Shown here piece by piece: positions 10,746-22,789 of a DNA stretch of 64,000 nt; the first letter of the stretch is position 1; each line of letters starts with the position of its first letter. This DNA comes from Nectonema munidae. Lineage: Eukaryota > Nematomorpha > Nectonematoida > Nectonematidae. Below the pieces are notes generated by a model. It made no database searches. It saw nothing but the letters and a program-made list of their open reading frames with translations, and had not been told where the DNA came from. The DNA lies in assembly GCA_030549495.1 (NCBI GenBank), contig JAUIRK010000005.1, forward strand, positions 124,001 to 188,000, in the 5' to 3' direction. Position numbers and translations under genes: made by a program.

Positions 10746-11966
10746 CTGATAAATATTTAAATATATCATTGAAATTGTTTACAATATTTCATAGATATTA
10801 ATTTTCTTTCATCTACTCTTTGCTAAATTTCTTTCAGTTTGAACAGTTTGAGAAGTAATTAGGTTTAAAGGTTATCATTTTAATCAAATTTGAAATTTTT
10901 CCATAATAGAGCATACTTTTAAACCTAAAATATTTAAAATTTTGCTAATTTAATTGATAAATATTTGTGTGAAAAATAAAAAATGAAATAAGTATATTCG
11001 TTCATCTTGTAGCTACCTGTCTACATGACCAAAGCGGATCAGTACTTAGAAAGTCCAATATGTTCTTCAATTAAATCATTATGAAATTTTGAAAAAAATT
11101 TAAAAAAAAAATTTTTAAATAAAATTTTCGCTCATATAAAAATTTTCATAAAACATCTCGCGATCTACCTGAAGTCCTTTCACGATCGACTGGTAGATCG
11201 CGATCGACGTCTTGGACATCTCTGCTATACGCTAATCGATCAGACACAAGCTCTGTGTGTTTTGCTATAAATTGATGAGATGTTTTGATACGAGCATAAC
11301 AAATGTGTTTTCCTACGACCTACATCAATAATTGTTTCACTTTCTTCAGAAGTGAATGCAGTTACTGACTACTCTGAGTCAACACGAAATTTTATCTAAA
11401 AATTGAAACTTCTGGTTTATATTTCACGAATGATGAATTGGATTTGTAAAATAGTTAATAAAACTATACATTACTATTCTTTTGTGCTTCACTTTGTTTT
11501 TAAACTCTTTGAAGGAATTATGTAACCTCAAGTATTGAACAGAAATAAAGTATGTATTTTTATTTTTAACTCATTTTTATAATTTTTTTTTAATTTACTA
11601 ACTTATTTTTTGTAAATTATATCTAGAATCTTTAGTAAAATATATTCAATGAAATTCTATTATAGTTTGAATTCCATAAAAAAAAAGTTTTTTTTGTATC
11701 AAATGTTTGCTTAGTAAGTAATGTAAAATTAATATATTATTTATTCATTTAGATGTATGTTGTAATTTTTATGCTTTATAGCATTGCCTATATATTAAAA
11801 CTACTTAAAAATTATATAGTTTGATTGACATCACAACAGTCAATAATTTGTCAGAGAAATTTTTTGATTGACGGAACTGTAAAGTAAAAGATTACCAAAA
11901 GTTTGATATGAAAATAAAACTTTTATTGGTGATTCAATTCAAAGATTTACATTATTTTCTCTAAGG

Positions 11967-13940
11967 TTGTCTTGTTTAAAACTAAAAAAAGTGGATCATG
12001 AAAAAATATTTGTCTCTTCAGCTTCACAATTGATTTTCATTATTTTCAATGAAATTTTACAAACTATTACGACATACAAAATTGAAATTAAATTGTTCAT
12101 TTTTTTATATGGAAAAAGATCTTTAACAAAACTAAAAGGAACAGTTTTGTCTGCGTCTGTTTTTTCTATTCTTTTAAATATAAAGTTAAATTTTTTTTAG
12201 ATGTCATTTCATTTTCTTTTTTGGCCCTTTATTTACTTTTTGTAAAATTTACTAAGTAATTCTTTTTGAAATAAAAACGATCAGTTGTGTTATTCATTCA
12301 CACTCTTTGTTCATCTTTGTTAAAGTTTTGTCTATAAAATCAAAAACACCTGTTTTAAATATATTCTACCCTTAATCCCAAATTTAGATTATATAACTTA
12401 CACAAAATCACTTAGATTTTGTTAAAAAAATTTTCTCCTACAAATTTTTATTTAGATTAACTTTTTCTATGTAGTTTTGCTTAGATCCTATGAAAAATAT
12501 TTGCTCTTGAATTACTGTAATGACTATTTTGCATGAGAGTATTAAGTTTGGGGTTGTGGTCAAATTTAAATTTCATTTACAATTAAATTGTCAATTAAAA
12601 GACCTCAATTACAATGATAATAATTGTAATTATGCGGCGAATAATTAATTTCATTTTAAAATCAAGCACTGCTGATGGAAAAGTAAAAAATTTGTAAATA
12701 TGGAAATTATATATAGAGAAGTCCAATACCAAGAAAATTTAGTTAGATGTGCCTTAGCAGGATATGGGGATTATGAAATTAGAAATGACCAAATTGAAAA
12801 AATAAAAAAATTTATTGTTATGAAAATGCAAAAAAAATGAAGATATAAGCAAAAAGTTCCTAATTTCAAGAGACAAGAAATTGATTATTAAAAGAGTTCC
12901 AACTATTGCGACAAAACCAAACAACAAGAAAACCTTGTCAATCAACAAATCTAAAAATTAAACAGGTAAGGAATTAAGATAAAAATATGCATAAAAGTTC
13001 TTTGCATGACTTTTAAGGCAATGTGTTACTTAGTTTTTTTTGTTATAATAAAAAATTTTTCTTTCAAAATGAAGACTCTTTTTCATTTAGTGTTTCATTT
13101 TTATTACAAGTTAGTTAAAATCAGTTTTAGATTTTTTTTTCTCAAGTATAAAGTGGCGCTGAGGCTTCATAAATAAAAGTTGTAGAGAGAAATGAGACTT
13201 TTTCTTTATTCATGTCATATGATATATCTGAAGAAGGTCATAGTGACCGAAATATTAGCTTGGTTTTGTGAATTTTTTTGCAAGTTCTAATAATGCAATT
13301 TGTGTAAAAATGAAGGTTTTGTTTGTTGACTTTTTTCAACTTTTAATTTAAAATAGTAATAATTTTTAGATTTAAAATACACTGGGTACAACTTTGAAAG
13401 CTCTACATGTCGAAACACTGTGAAAGTAAGTTAAAACTAGAGAAATAAAGATTGGGCTATTATATTTCTCAAATTTTTAGATGTTTGCTCTTGATTCAAC
13501 TGAAACTTCTGAACTACCTATGGAGAAGATGCGATTTAAGAAAGTATAATAAAAGGAATTGAAATCACAAAGCGAAATTTAAAAATATTGTATTAAGTTT
13601 AAAGAATATATATCTGGGCGCAAACTTCTAAAGATCACCACAGCTTTCCCTGTGGACGATACAACCTTTAAATTCATCGTTTTTTACAAAACTATTTCTC
13701 AACCTGGTAATTTTTTATTTAGTATTTTTTAGTTTTCTTTCTGAAAACGTTTAACTTATATAGATTAATTCTAAATATATTTACATAACAACCGAAAACC
13801 TTTATTTATTAAAAGTGAATTTAAAGCACACCTTTAATTTCTGAATCTTTGGTTCTTAATTTATAACTTTGATTTAATGGTTAAACAAAGATATTATGGT
13901 ATGATACAAATGAAGAAAACATTAGATTTTATTGCTAATA
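11967..13940. other. No gene recognised
   Basis: AT-rich sequence between the Merlin element and the relic at 13.95 kb. A 77-codon + strand frame at 11967 has no recognisable motif and no splice context. The only structured signal is the hammerhead-like core at 13228. Confidence 0.4.
13228..13252 (+). ncRNA. Hammerhead-ribozyme-like core (candidate)
   Basis: CTGAAGA (fits CUGANGA) is followed by A, a 4-bp hairpin GGTC-ATAGT-GACC, and GAAA: the two invariant core strands of a hammerhead with stem II between them. A possible cleavage-type TA lies shortly after. I could not find complementary stem I arms on either side. Similar minimal hammerheads are known in Penelope-like elements and retrozymes. 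Treat as a candidate only. Confidence 0.25.
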
Positions 13941-13949
13941 AACTACTTT

Positions 13950-15420
13950 CATAATGCTGATGTGATATCCAACGATGTACCATAAGCACGATATCAAAAC
14001 GCATTCTGGTATTCGTCCAAAGGAGCTTCATTTCAATGAGAAAGCCCTTTTCGAATGAATCGGATTTGCCCGTGAGTAAGCTTGGCTAGATACTTGGCTT
14101 TGTTATGGTAAATCCTCCTTCAAAGCATTCTTTCTCATATGTATTCTTGAATCAGAGCCACTCGTCTATCGTCTTGATCATTAAAAACTTTCTTTGCATG
14201 CATGGTTGCTAATGCCTCCACATATTCTGCAAAAATTTTGGGTCAATTTTTAGGAACATAATGATCAAATACATTAGTGTGAAAAATCAAGATATTTCTG
14301 CCAGACAGAGTCTTTTAAATGCCTCTCTGGATGCACTGTGGATCAGTGTTAGCTTCTTTCGAATTCGAGAGCTCAGTTTTCCCTCATCGCGATGATCATT
14401 TATTTGTTTCAGAATGAACATCTTGGACAATTAAAGTAAATGTGCTTAGTGGACCAGAGAGGTATCAAAATGCCTTGCTGTCTTCTTTGTTATGCATTTA
14501 GAAATGGCTACATCATTACTTATATACTCAAGAAGGCACTTCAGCAATTTGAAATCACTAAATTGATCACTAGATGTTAATGAGGTTACACAGATACAGT
14601 AAAGATGAACCCCGATGCTTTTCCTTCTAGTGAAATAAGACTGAAGTGTGCTCCAAACTTCTTAAACTTCTTAAAGACATCCATCGAACATTGTCGATTG
14701 ACTCTCCACGACCATAATTAGCTTTCTCAATGAATGACCGACATTCTTCAGACGCCCATGACCAATTTTGGAGAGAAAAGTGTTTACATAATTTTATTTT
14801 AAAAAAATTTTTTGAGTGATAGGTTATGCTTAGAAAGTGTAATCTGACAGCCAACGATGTCTGTATCTAAGCGATTATTCTTTTCGAAGTAGTTGTAATA
14901 TTCCTTTGCCTGGCATAAGAACCGGAAGCTTGTTATGTTATTTTGTGTCACACAGCTCAAGTAGAAGCTTGCAATGTAGGACAAGAACTTTGCTTTTAGA
15001 CGTGGATTGGCTTGATGTCACATTCTTTATCGTCGAATCAATGAGGGATTCTCAAAATTCTCTCCTCCAAGGCTGGCTTTTAGGTCCGATACATTTCTTT
15101 TGTCCATAGCTGAGGGTAAAAGTTTCGTGTAACCACATACTTATGACCACTTTTTCATTTGGAACTCAGCAGGCCTTTCCTTATTAGATTTTTAAAACAT
15201 TCTTTAGATAACGAGACCTAATCTTTAGACTGTACTATTTTACCCAATTTCTTCCTCTCTTTGATTGTGGAGTGCCTGTCTTCCATCTTCAATCATTTTT
15301 CTAGTAATTCTTTTTCATTTCTGTAAAAATTGTTCAAAGATTCTTTAGCCCTCAAGAGTTCTTAGTCTTTTGGATATTTCATTATGTTCAATGCATTCGC
15401 ATAAACTGTATCGAAAGATT
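13950..15420 (-). pseudogene. Unidentified protein-coding relic
   Basis: The - strand shows protein-like stretches over about 1.4 kb, broken into several frames. Examples are FLCQAKEYYNYFEKNNRLD followed by TDIVGCQITLSKHNLS (14799-14984), SWASEECRSFIEKANYGRG then ESIDNVRWMSL (14627-14854), and SSRIRKKLTLIHSASREAFK near 14340. Base composition is less AT-biased than the flanks. I do not recognise the family: it lacks the hAT RW, LDES and ERxFS motifs. It could be an undescribed transposon class or a decayed host gene copy. No terminal repeats were found. Confidence 0.4.
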
Positions 15421-15429
15421 CATCTTGTT

Positions 15430-16225
15430 CTTCAATGAAAGTAATCAAATTTTTCTGTTGAGTGCGAGTCTGTCTAGTTTTATTTTTTTTAATATTCACT
15501 TATCAAATCATTTTTTAATTCTTCTTGATAATATTGAAAATCGTTTGTCCAAATGTGTTCTTTCTCTTAGAATTACAAATCTCCAACTTACCCTATAATT
15601 ATCAGAAATCAGAAAATTTAATGAAGTTGATCTAATGAAAAGAGTGGAAATCAATCTGGTTTCAAGATAAATTTCCAGGCATGAGTGTCAGTTTTTCCAG
15701 CCCAAAAATATCAGCATCTAAATACAAAAAAATATCTGCATGTATTTTTATGATCAAAAGGATGTAGCAATTTTGAGAACTAATGGCTGGTAAAAATTAA
15801 ATTAAAAAATTTTTCTTTATTATAAAAAAATATATATACCAAAGAGTACTTGTTATAAATTATAAACTCAATTTGCGCATAACACCATTTTTATGGGAAT
15901 AAAATTTGGTAAATTTGATAGAGTATTTAATTTATACTATAGGGCAAAAAATAAATAAATTAAAAGGAAATAAATTATATATTAATAAATTTTATAAAAT
16001 ATAAACTTTATTTTTTTATAAATATAAATTTAATATATTAACCCTATTAGTGCTTGGGAGCGTAAAACGCCCCCTCCCCTTCACTAAAAAATTAATTGTA
16101 AAAAATTGGCCTAATCATATCCCTTAAAATTTTCTGACTTTTCCTAAAATCGCTAGCTGCATCTTTTGAAACCATTTTCATGGTAGTTGAATGACCCCTT
16201 CATGTATAAAACTGTCAATCAAAAT
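15430..16225. other. No gene recognised; AT-rich left flank of the satellite
   Basis: Nothing coding was seen. Near 16041-16065 a TTAACCCTATTAGTGCTTGG sequence resembles a piggyBac-like terminus without a visible partner. Confidence 0.4.
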
Positions 16226-16229
16226 AAAA

Positions 16230-19200
16230 AATTAAAATTCTGGATATTTCTGGACTAATTTTTTACGTTTAGGATCTGGAAATACCTATAAGTGTTAATC
16301 AAATTTGGGGTTTACTTCTAAAAATTCTCTCCAAAAATATTCATTCAAATTTTACAATGAAATATATGTTTTATACCAAAAAATACCAGTCAAAATTTGC
16401 GGTTTATTTCTAAAAGCTATCTCCAAATATATTCTCTCAATTTTACATGAAATATTTGTTTTTATACCAAATCGATCATGCTGTTTTCATTTTTGAACCC
16501 ATTTTTTACATTTAGGATTTGAAAATACCTATAAGTATTAATCAAATTTGCGGTTTATTTCTGAAAAGTATCTCCAAAAACATTCATTCAAATTTTACAA
16601 TGAAATATATGTGTTATACTAAATCGGCCATGCTGGTTTCATTTCTGGACTCATTTTTTACGTTTAGGATCTGAAAATACCTATAAGTGTTCATCAAATT
16701 TGCGGTTTACTTCTGAAAATTGTCTCCAAAAACATTCCTTCATATTTTACATAAAATATATGTGTTATACTAAATCGACCATGCTGGTTTCATTTCTGGA
16801 CTAATTTTTTACGTTTAGGATCTGGAAATACCAATAAGTGTTAATCAAATTTGCGGTTTACTTCTAAAAAGTATCTCCAAAAACATTCATTCAAATTTTA
16901 CAATGAAATATATGTGTTATACTAAATCGGCCATGCTGGTTTCATTTCTGGACTCATTTTTTACGTTTAGGATCTGAAAATACCTATAAGTGTTAATTAA
17001 ATTTGCGGTTTACTTCTAAAAATTGTCTCCAAATACATTCATTCAAATTTTACAATGAAATATATGTTTTATACCAAAAAATACCAGTCAAAATTTGCGG
17101 TTTATTTCTAAAAGCTATCTCCAAATATATTCTCTCAATTTTACATGAAATATTTGTTTTTATACCAAATCGATCATGCTGTTTTCATTTTTGAACCCAT
17201 TTTTTACATTTAGGATTTGAAAATACCTATAAGTATTAATCAAATTTGCGGTTTATTTCTGAAAAGTATCTCCAAAAACATTCATTCAAATTTTACAATG
17301 AAATATATGTGTTATACTAAATCGGCCATGCTGGTTTCATTTCTGGACTCATTTTTTACGTTTAGGATCTGAAAATACCTATAAGTGTTAATTAAATTTG
17401 CGGTTTACTTCTAAAAATTGTCTCCAAATACATTCATTCAAATTTTACAATGAAATATATGTTTTATACCAAAAAATACCAGTCAAAATTTGCGGTTTAT
17501 TTCTAAAAGCTATCTCCAAATATATTCTCTCAATTTTACATGAAATATTTGTTTTTATACCAAATCGATCATGCTGTTTTCATTTTTGAACCCATTTTTT
17601 ACATTTAGGATTTGAAAATACCTATAAGTATTAATCAAATTTGCGGTTTATTTCTGAAAAGTATCTCCAAAAACATTCATTCAAATTTTACAATGAAATA
17701 TATGTGTTATACTAAATCGGCCATGCTGGTTTCATTTCTGGACTCATTTTTTACGTTTAGGATCTGAAAATACCTATAAGTGTTCATCAAATTTGCGGTT
17801 TACTTCTGAAAATTGTCTCCAAAAACATTCCTTCATATTTTACATAAAATATATGTGTTATACTAAATCGACCATGCTGGTTTCATTTCTGGACTAATTT
17901 TTTACGTTTAGGATCTGGAAATACCAATAAGTGTTAATCAAATTTGCGGTTTACTTCTAAAAAGTATCTCCAAAAACATTCATTCAAATTTTACAATGAA
18001 ATATATGTGTTATACTAAATCGGCCATGCTGGTTTCATTTCTGGACTCATTTTTTACGTTTAGGATCTGAAAATACCTATAAGTGTTAATTAAATTTGGG
18101 GTTTACTTCTAAAAATTCTCTCCAAAAATATTCATTCAAATTTTACAATGAAATATATGTTTTATACCAAAAAATACCAGTCAAAATTTGCGGTTTATTT
18201 CTAAAAGCTATCTCCAAATATATTCTCTCAATTTTACATGAAATATTTGTTTTTATACCAAATCGATCATGCTGTTTTCATTTTTGAACCCATTTTTTAC
18301 ATTTAGGATTTGAAAATACCTATAAGTATTAATCAAATTTGCGGTTTATTTCTGAAAAGTATCTCCAAAAACATTCATTCAAATTTTACAATGAAATATA
18401 TGTGTTATACTAAATCGGCCATGCTGGTTTCATTTCTGGACTCATTTTTTACGTTTAGGATCTGAAAATACCTATAAGTGTTCATCAAATTTGCGGTTTA
18501 CTTCTGAAAATTGTCTCCAAAAACATTCCTTCACATTTTACATAAAATATATGTGTTATACTAAATCGACCATGCTGGTTTCATTTCTGGACTAATTTTT
18601 TACGTTTAGGATCTGGAAATACCAATAAGTGTTAATCAAATTTGCGGTTTACTTCTAAAAAGTATCTCCAAAAACATTCATTCAAATTTTACAATGAAAT
18701 ATATGTGTTATACTAAATCGGCCATGCTGGTTTCATTTCTGGACTCATTTTTTACGTTTAGGATCTGAAAATACCTATAAGTGTTAATTAAATTTGCGGT
18801 TTACTTCTAAAAATTGTCTCCAAATACATTCATTCAAATTTTACAATGAAATATATGTTTTTATACCAAATCAACCATGCTGTTTTCATTTCTGAACTCA
18901 TTTTTTGCAGTTTGAATTTGAAAATACATATAAGTGTTAATCAAATTTGCGGTTTACTTCTAAAAATTCTCTACAAAAACATTCATTCAAATTTTACAAT
19001 TAAATATATGTTTTTATATCAAATCAACCATGCTAGTTTCATTTATGGACTCAATTTTTGCAGTTTGAATTTGAAAAGACCTATAAGTATCAATCAAATT
19101 TGCGTTTAGTTCTAAAATTTGTTTCCAAAAATATTGATTCAAATTTTACATGAAATATATGTTTTTATAGGAAATAGATCATGATGATTTCATTTCTAAA

Positions 19201-19735
19201 CACAGTTTTCGCATTTAGAGATTTTTACTGCTAGTGTCAAACAAATTTGCTGTTTATGTCTGAAAACTATATCCTAAAATATTCTCTCTAATTTTACATG
19301 AAATATATGTTTTTATACCAATTCGACCATGATAATTTTTATTTCTGAAATCATTTTTTGCATTTAGAGGTTTTAAATAGCTGAAAGTGTCAATCAAATG
19401 TTCGATTTACATCTAATGTCTACAGAAATATTTTTGAAATTTAAATAAAATATCTGTTTTTATGCCAAATTGAAGATGCTGATTTCATTTTTGAACGCAG
19501 GTTTGGCATTTATGGTTTTAAAATATCTGAAAGCTTCAATCAGATTTGCGGTTTACTTCTAGATACTGTCTTCAAAAATATTTTCAAAAAAATAAAATAT
19601 CTGTTTTATACCAAATCGACTATGCTTATTTTATTTCTGTACTGGATTTTGGCTAATACGGTTAAAAAATATCTGGAAATGGCAATTGAATTTGTAATGT
19701 ATGCCTAAAAATCAGTTCTGTAAAAAAATTTCAAA
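16230..19735 (+). repeat. Tandem satellite, ~151-bp monomer with higher-order repeats
   Basis: The phrase AAATTTGCGGTTTACTTCT recurs at 16306, 16398, 16549, 16701, 16852 and 17004. The spacings are 92, 151, 152, 151 and 152 bp. The 92-bp step marks a shortened monomer, and units built on it recur at 16306, 17004, 17399, 18097 and 18795 (steps of 698, 395, 698 and 698 bp). From about 18950 rightward the monomers become progressively more diverged and irregular, fading out by 19735. The left edge is abrupt. Repeated 63-codon open frames here are a by-product of the repeat and not genes. Confidence 0.95.
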
Positions 19736-20368
19736 AAATCGCTGCATATTAGGTATATAGTAAAAATATACTTTTTTTTTTGTATATTTTGGCTTATAAT
19801 ACTTTCTTCAATCATCTTGAATATGAAATATTTATTTAAAAAAACAAAACATATTATAAAATCTTTTGAAGATTTGTATGAGAGAAGGAACCAAGTTGAA
19901 AAGTAATTTAAAAGAGAACATGTGATCCAAACAAATAATTAAAAAAAATATGTATCTTGACTAAATGGAAGATCTACCATGTTCTAATGAACTAGGAAGT
20001 GGTTTAATAAAAAGTTTTATAAAAAATTATTAATATTTTATTAATTATTTTATTAATTAATTTAATATTTTATTAATCCTTTGTTTAACTTGTACAGTTT
20101 TCTACTTAATTAAAAAAAAAATTAATTCATGCTCCAAAAATCACGGCGCAAATAACCAATTTAATGAGAAAAGGCAAAGAGGACTTCAGTTAGCACGACT
20201 CCTTTCAAGTAGCCTTTCTTTTTGAAGGGGGAAACTTGAACTTGTTCGAAATTGTGCATTTTAATACCACACTCGTCATAAAAATGTAAAAAAATTATAA
20301 ACGTCCTTTTATATAGTTATCCTAAGATTTATATTCAAAAAAATATAAACTAATTTACTATTTTAAAG
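19736..20368. other. Right flank of the satellite; intron
   Basis: No gene was seen. The sequence GTTCTAATGAACTAGGAAGTGG near 19980-20000 resembles TTCCAATGAACTAGGAGATGG near 24538-24558, so both satellite patches share a right flank. Confidence 0.5.
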
Positions 20369-20482
20369 AACTGAAAATTGTTTTGGAATCTAATATACTT
20401 TTTCAAAACTCTTCTACTGAATGGGTTTTTGGAGATGGAAGATCGACAAAAGTTTACCTAAAAAACCTCACTGAAGGCTACT
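20369..20482 (+). CDS. Third exon of the predicted secreted-protein gene
   Basis: After an AAG acceptor (tttactattttaaag) at 20368, 114 bases stay open in the phase left by the exon at 6330-6506. They end at a good donor, GTAAGG, at 20483, again in phase 1. The peptide includes LKIVLESNILFQNSSTEW, VFGDGRSTKVYLKNLTEGY and an N-glycosylation-type NSS. Three consecutive borders in the same phase are unlikely by chance and fit the shuffled modules of extracellular proteins. The frame also stays open upstream of the acceptor, so the 5' border is less certain. No downstream exon was found before 28.9 kb. Function unknown. Confidence 0.45.
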
Positions 20483-22296
20483 GTAAGGCCTTCAATTTAA
20501 TTGTAATAATTAAATTTTATAAGTCTTTATTATTAGACATTTTGATTGGTTTATCAAATCGATCATCTAGGTAAGTTATTCATATTTTTAAAAAATACTA
20601 CAGATATTCATAACTACCTTTTCTTTTACTTAGGCCCCCTTATATACATGATTTACTGTTTTGTGGAAAAGTTGAAGTCATCAATGATATTATAGATTAT
20701 TGATCTTGATTGTTTCTTCTTATATTTTATTAATTATGTTTGTTCTTAATATACATGATCAATCTTGATTTATTAAATAAAATCTTTTTCACAATTTATT
20801 CTGTATATCTTATAGTGAGAACTTCAAACACCAATAAGAATCTATAAATAATATATTTTTTGACAAAATACGATTTAAATTTTAATCCCCGAATTTTGAT
20901 TGATTATTTTTTAATAATTATCCTAGATTATCTTTTTTAAAATTTAAAACAAAAAGGCATTATATAATTTATTGTACTTAATTTTTGTCTACTTTTTTAG
21001 ACAACGATAGGAAAAAGTTTCAATTTCGAAAAATAATTTTCAAAATGACATCATAATTTTTGATAACAAATCGCTAAAAGCACATTAAATAATGTACTCT
21101 TTCTGAGAGATAAATGTACATAAAAGATGAGTATAAATGGACAATTCTTCTTTGGTAGTTTAAATGAATCACAAAATAAAAAATTGTTTACATTATTTTT
21201 TAGAAGTTCCAATATTGCAAATTAGCTTTACCTATCTATAATATCTCATTTAAATGTGTATGAAAACTTTTTGTATTAAATTATGTGTCTAAAATAACAT
21301 AATTTGGAGTTGAAATTTCGACTAAACAAAAAGTCCAAAATTGATTTAAAATTAGATGGCGTTAAATTTAAAAATAAATACAAAAAAATAATAGATTTCT
21401 ATTTTGAAAAATATTTCAATATAAGTCACTGAGATATATAGTTTTTTTTCCAAACGATTGTAACAAATAAAATTTTTGTATCATTACCTCATGATCGGTG
21501 TGAGTCCTTATATTCAAACTTTTTTAAAAATTGGAGTAAAATGCTTCTAAAAATTAGGGTGGACAAAAAATCTACACTTTGTCTTGCGAAGAACCTATCG
21601 CAGCGAGGCTGGATTCTCACAGATTTATGGAGCCGGAGTGGGTTGAGTTGCACCTTTTGAGAAAGAATCGGAGTCAAAGTCGTAATTTTCATGTTTTACA
21701 TGAACACTAAAAATAAAAGACTTGATTTTTGGAGAAGAAATTTTCTTCAACCTGCTTGAAACAATGTAAATTATACTTAGTAGATTCAAATTTGAAAGAT
21801 AAAAAGAAAAGAGTGATCAATTAATTTGATGAAAGTTTGGCGGCAGGTGTAGTAAAAAAGTGAATTACAAATGGTATGTGTTTCGTAGTTAGTTTCAAGA
21901 AATAGCAACTTTACAATCATACTTAACACGCATTTCATTCCATCGTCAGTTTTAACTGATGCTGAAGATTTGTCCATTTTTAGAAGTAGAAATATGCATT
22001 TTTTAACATTTAAATCAGGGTTGTAGTGTCGAAGTCTTCAGTCGGTGGAGTCGCACCTTTTGAGAAGGAGTCGGAGTCGTAGTAAATATTGCGACCCTGA
22101 TTCCGATTTCATGAGTAGTTATACTCATATATGTTAGATTAAAAAATAAATTCATAGACACTCTTTTTGGTGTTCAGCGTTGCAAAAACGCGTCATAAAA
22201 ATGTTTATCCTTGTATTTTTGCAGCTCATGGAATAAAGGCTGAAGAATTCAATTAAATTAAAGAATGATCTTTTTTATTCTACGTTAAAATTAATT
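20483..22296. other. No gene recognised; short dispersed repeats
   Basis: AT-rich. Two related short stretches, TTGCACCTTTTGAGAAAGA at about 21648 and TCGCACCTTTTGAGAAGGAG at about 22051, each run into GGAGTC-rich sequence, so one small repeat family occurs twice here. Confidence 0.4.
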
Positions 22297-22780
22297 TGTA
22301 AAGGAGCAAAACTCAGTTTATGAGCAAAAAGTTTTTAGGAAAAAAATTTTAAATCAAATACTTTTGGAAGAAAACTTAGTTTAGGATAAATTCAATTTAT
22401 GAATCGTATAGATAAAAAGATTATCGACAATAAATTGAAAATCTTTTTGAAGACAATAGAAGACTACACATACAAACCAATAGAACATTTTAATAAATTG
22501 TGTTGAAGAAAATAGACCAAACATTTTGCTTGCAGCACAGAGCAGAAATGCCTAAAATTCAGAAAATCTTTTAATGACCATCTAAAATTGAAATTCTCAC
22601 AAATGACCTTTAAATATGCTACATGTCAGACACTTTTTGGAGATTTATGCTATTTGAAACAGATAGGGGTCATGTTGCATAATCATAAATTTTTAAAATC
22701 AAAGTCACAAAATTATATATAGGGGTGGAGTCATTAATGTTAAAAAAATTATACAATAAAGGGGGTGCAGTTTTAAAAAT
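22297..22780 (+). repeat. Dispersed repeat, copy 1 (other copy at 53083)
   Basis: The order of matching phrases is the same as at 53083-53650: GTAAAGGAGCAAAACTCAG, TTTATGAGCAAAAAGTTTTT, AAACATTTTGCTTGCAGCAC, AATGACCATCTAAAATTG, and finally GGGTGGAGTCATTAATGTTA. Similarity is clear but gapped. No coding motif was recognised, so the class is unknown. Confidence 0.6.
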
Positions 22781-22789
22781 TTCCCATAT

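Larger units (their letters stand above)
8658..11224 (-). mobile_element. SCAND3/FAM200-type hAT (hAT-B) with perfect 8-bp target duplication
   Basis: The element begins CAGGCATGTTCAACC and ends CTTGGACATCTCTG, which are imperfect inverted repeats. The 8-bp direct repeat ctatacgc flanks it exactly (8650-8657 and 11225-11232). Its length, 2567 bp, is close to hAT-A (2585 bp), and both have GATCG-rich subterminal sequence. It is inserted in the Merlin element, upstream of that transposase, and carries a tRNA-like SINE at about 10565-10745. Confidence 0.9.
7604..11896 (-). mobile_element. Merlin (ISXO2-like) transposon, split by a hAT insertion
   Basis: The ends 7604-7684 and 11816-11896 are inverted copies starting GGTAATCTTTTACTTTACAG, with few mismatches over 81 bp. 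A second inverted match links 7755-7797 with about 11611-11650, showing that the terminal repeats are long, with extra sequence in the right one. Between them lie a Merlin transposase piece (7798-8154) and a 2.57-kb hAT (8658-11224). Without the hAT the element would be about 1.7 kb, normal for Merlin. The flanking target duplication was not resolved. Confidence 0.7.

Noticed and set aside
16305-18287. Repeated 63-codon open frames in the satellite
   Set aside because: They follow the monomer repeat exactly, have no start or splice context and contain only the translated satellite.
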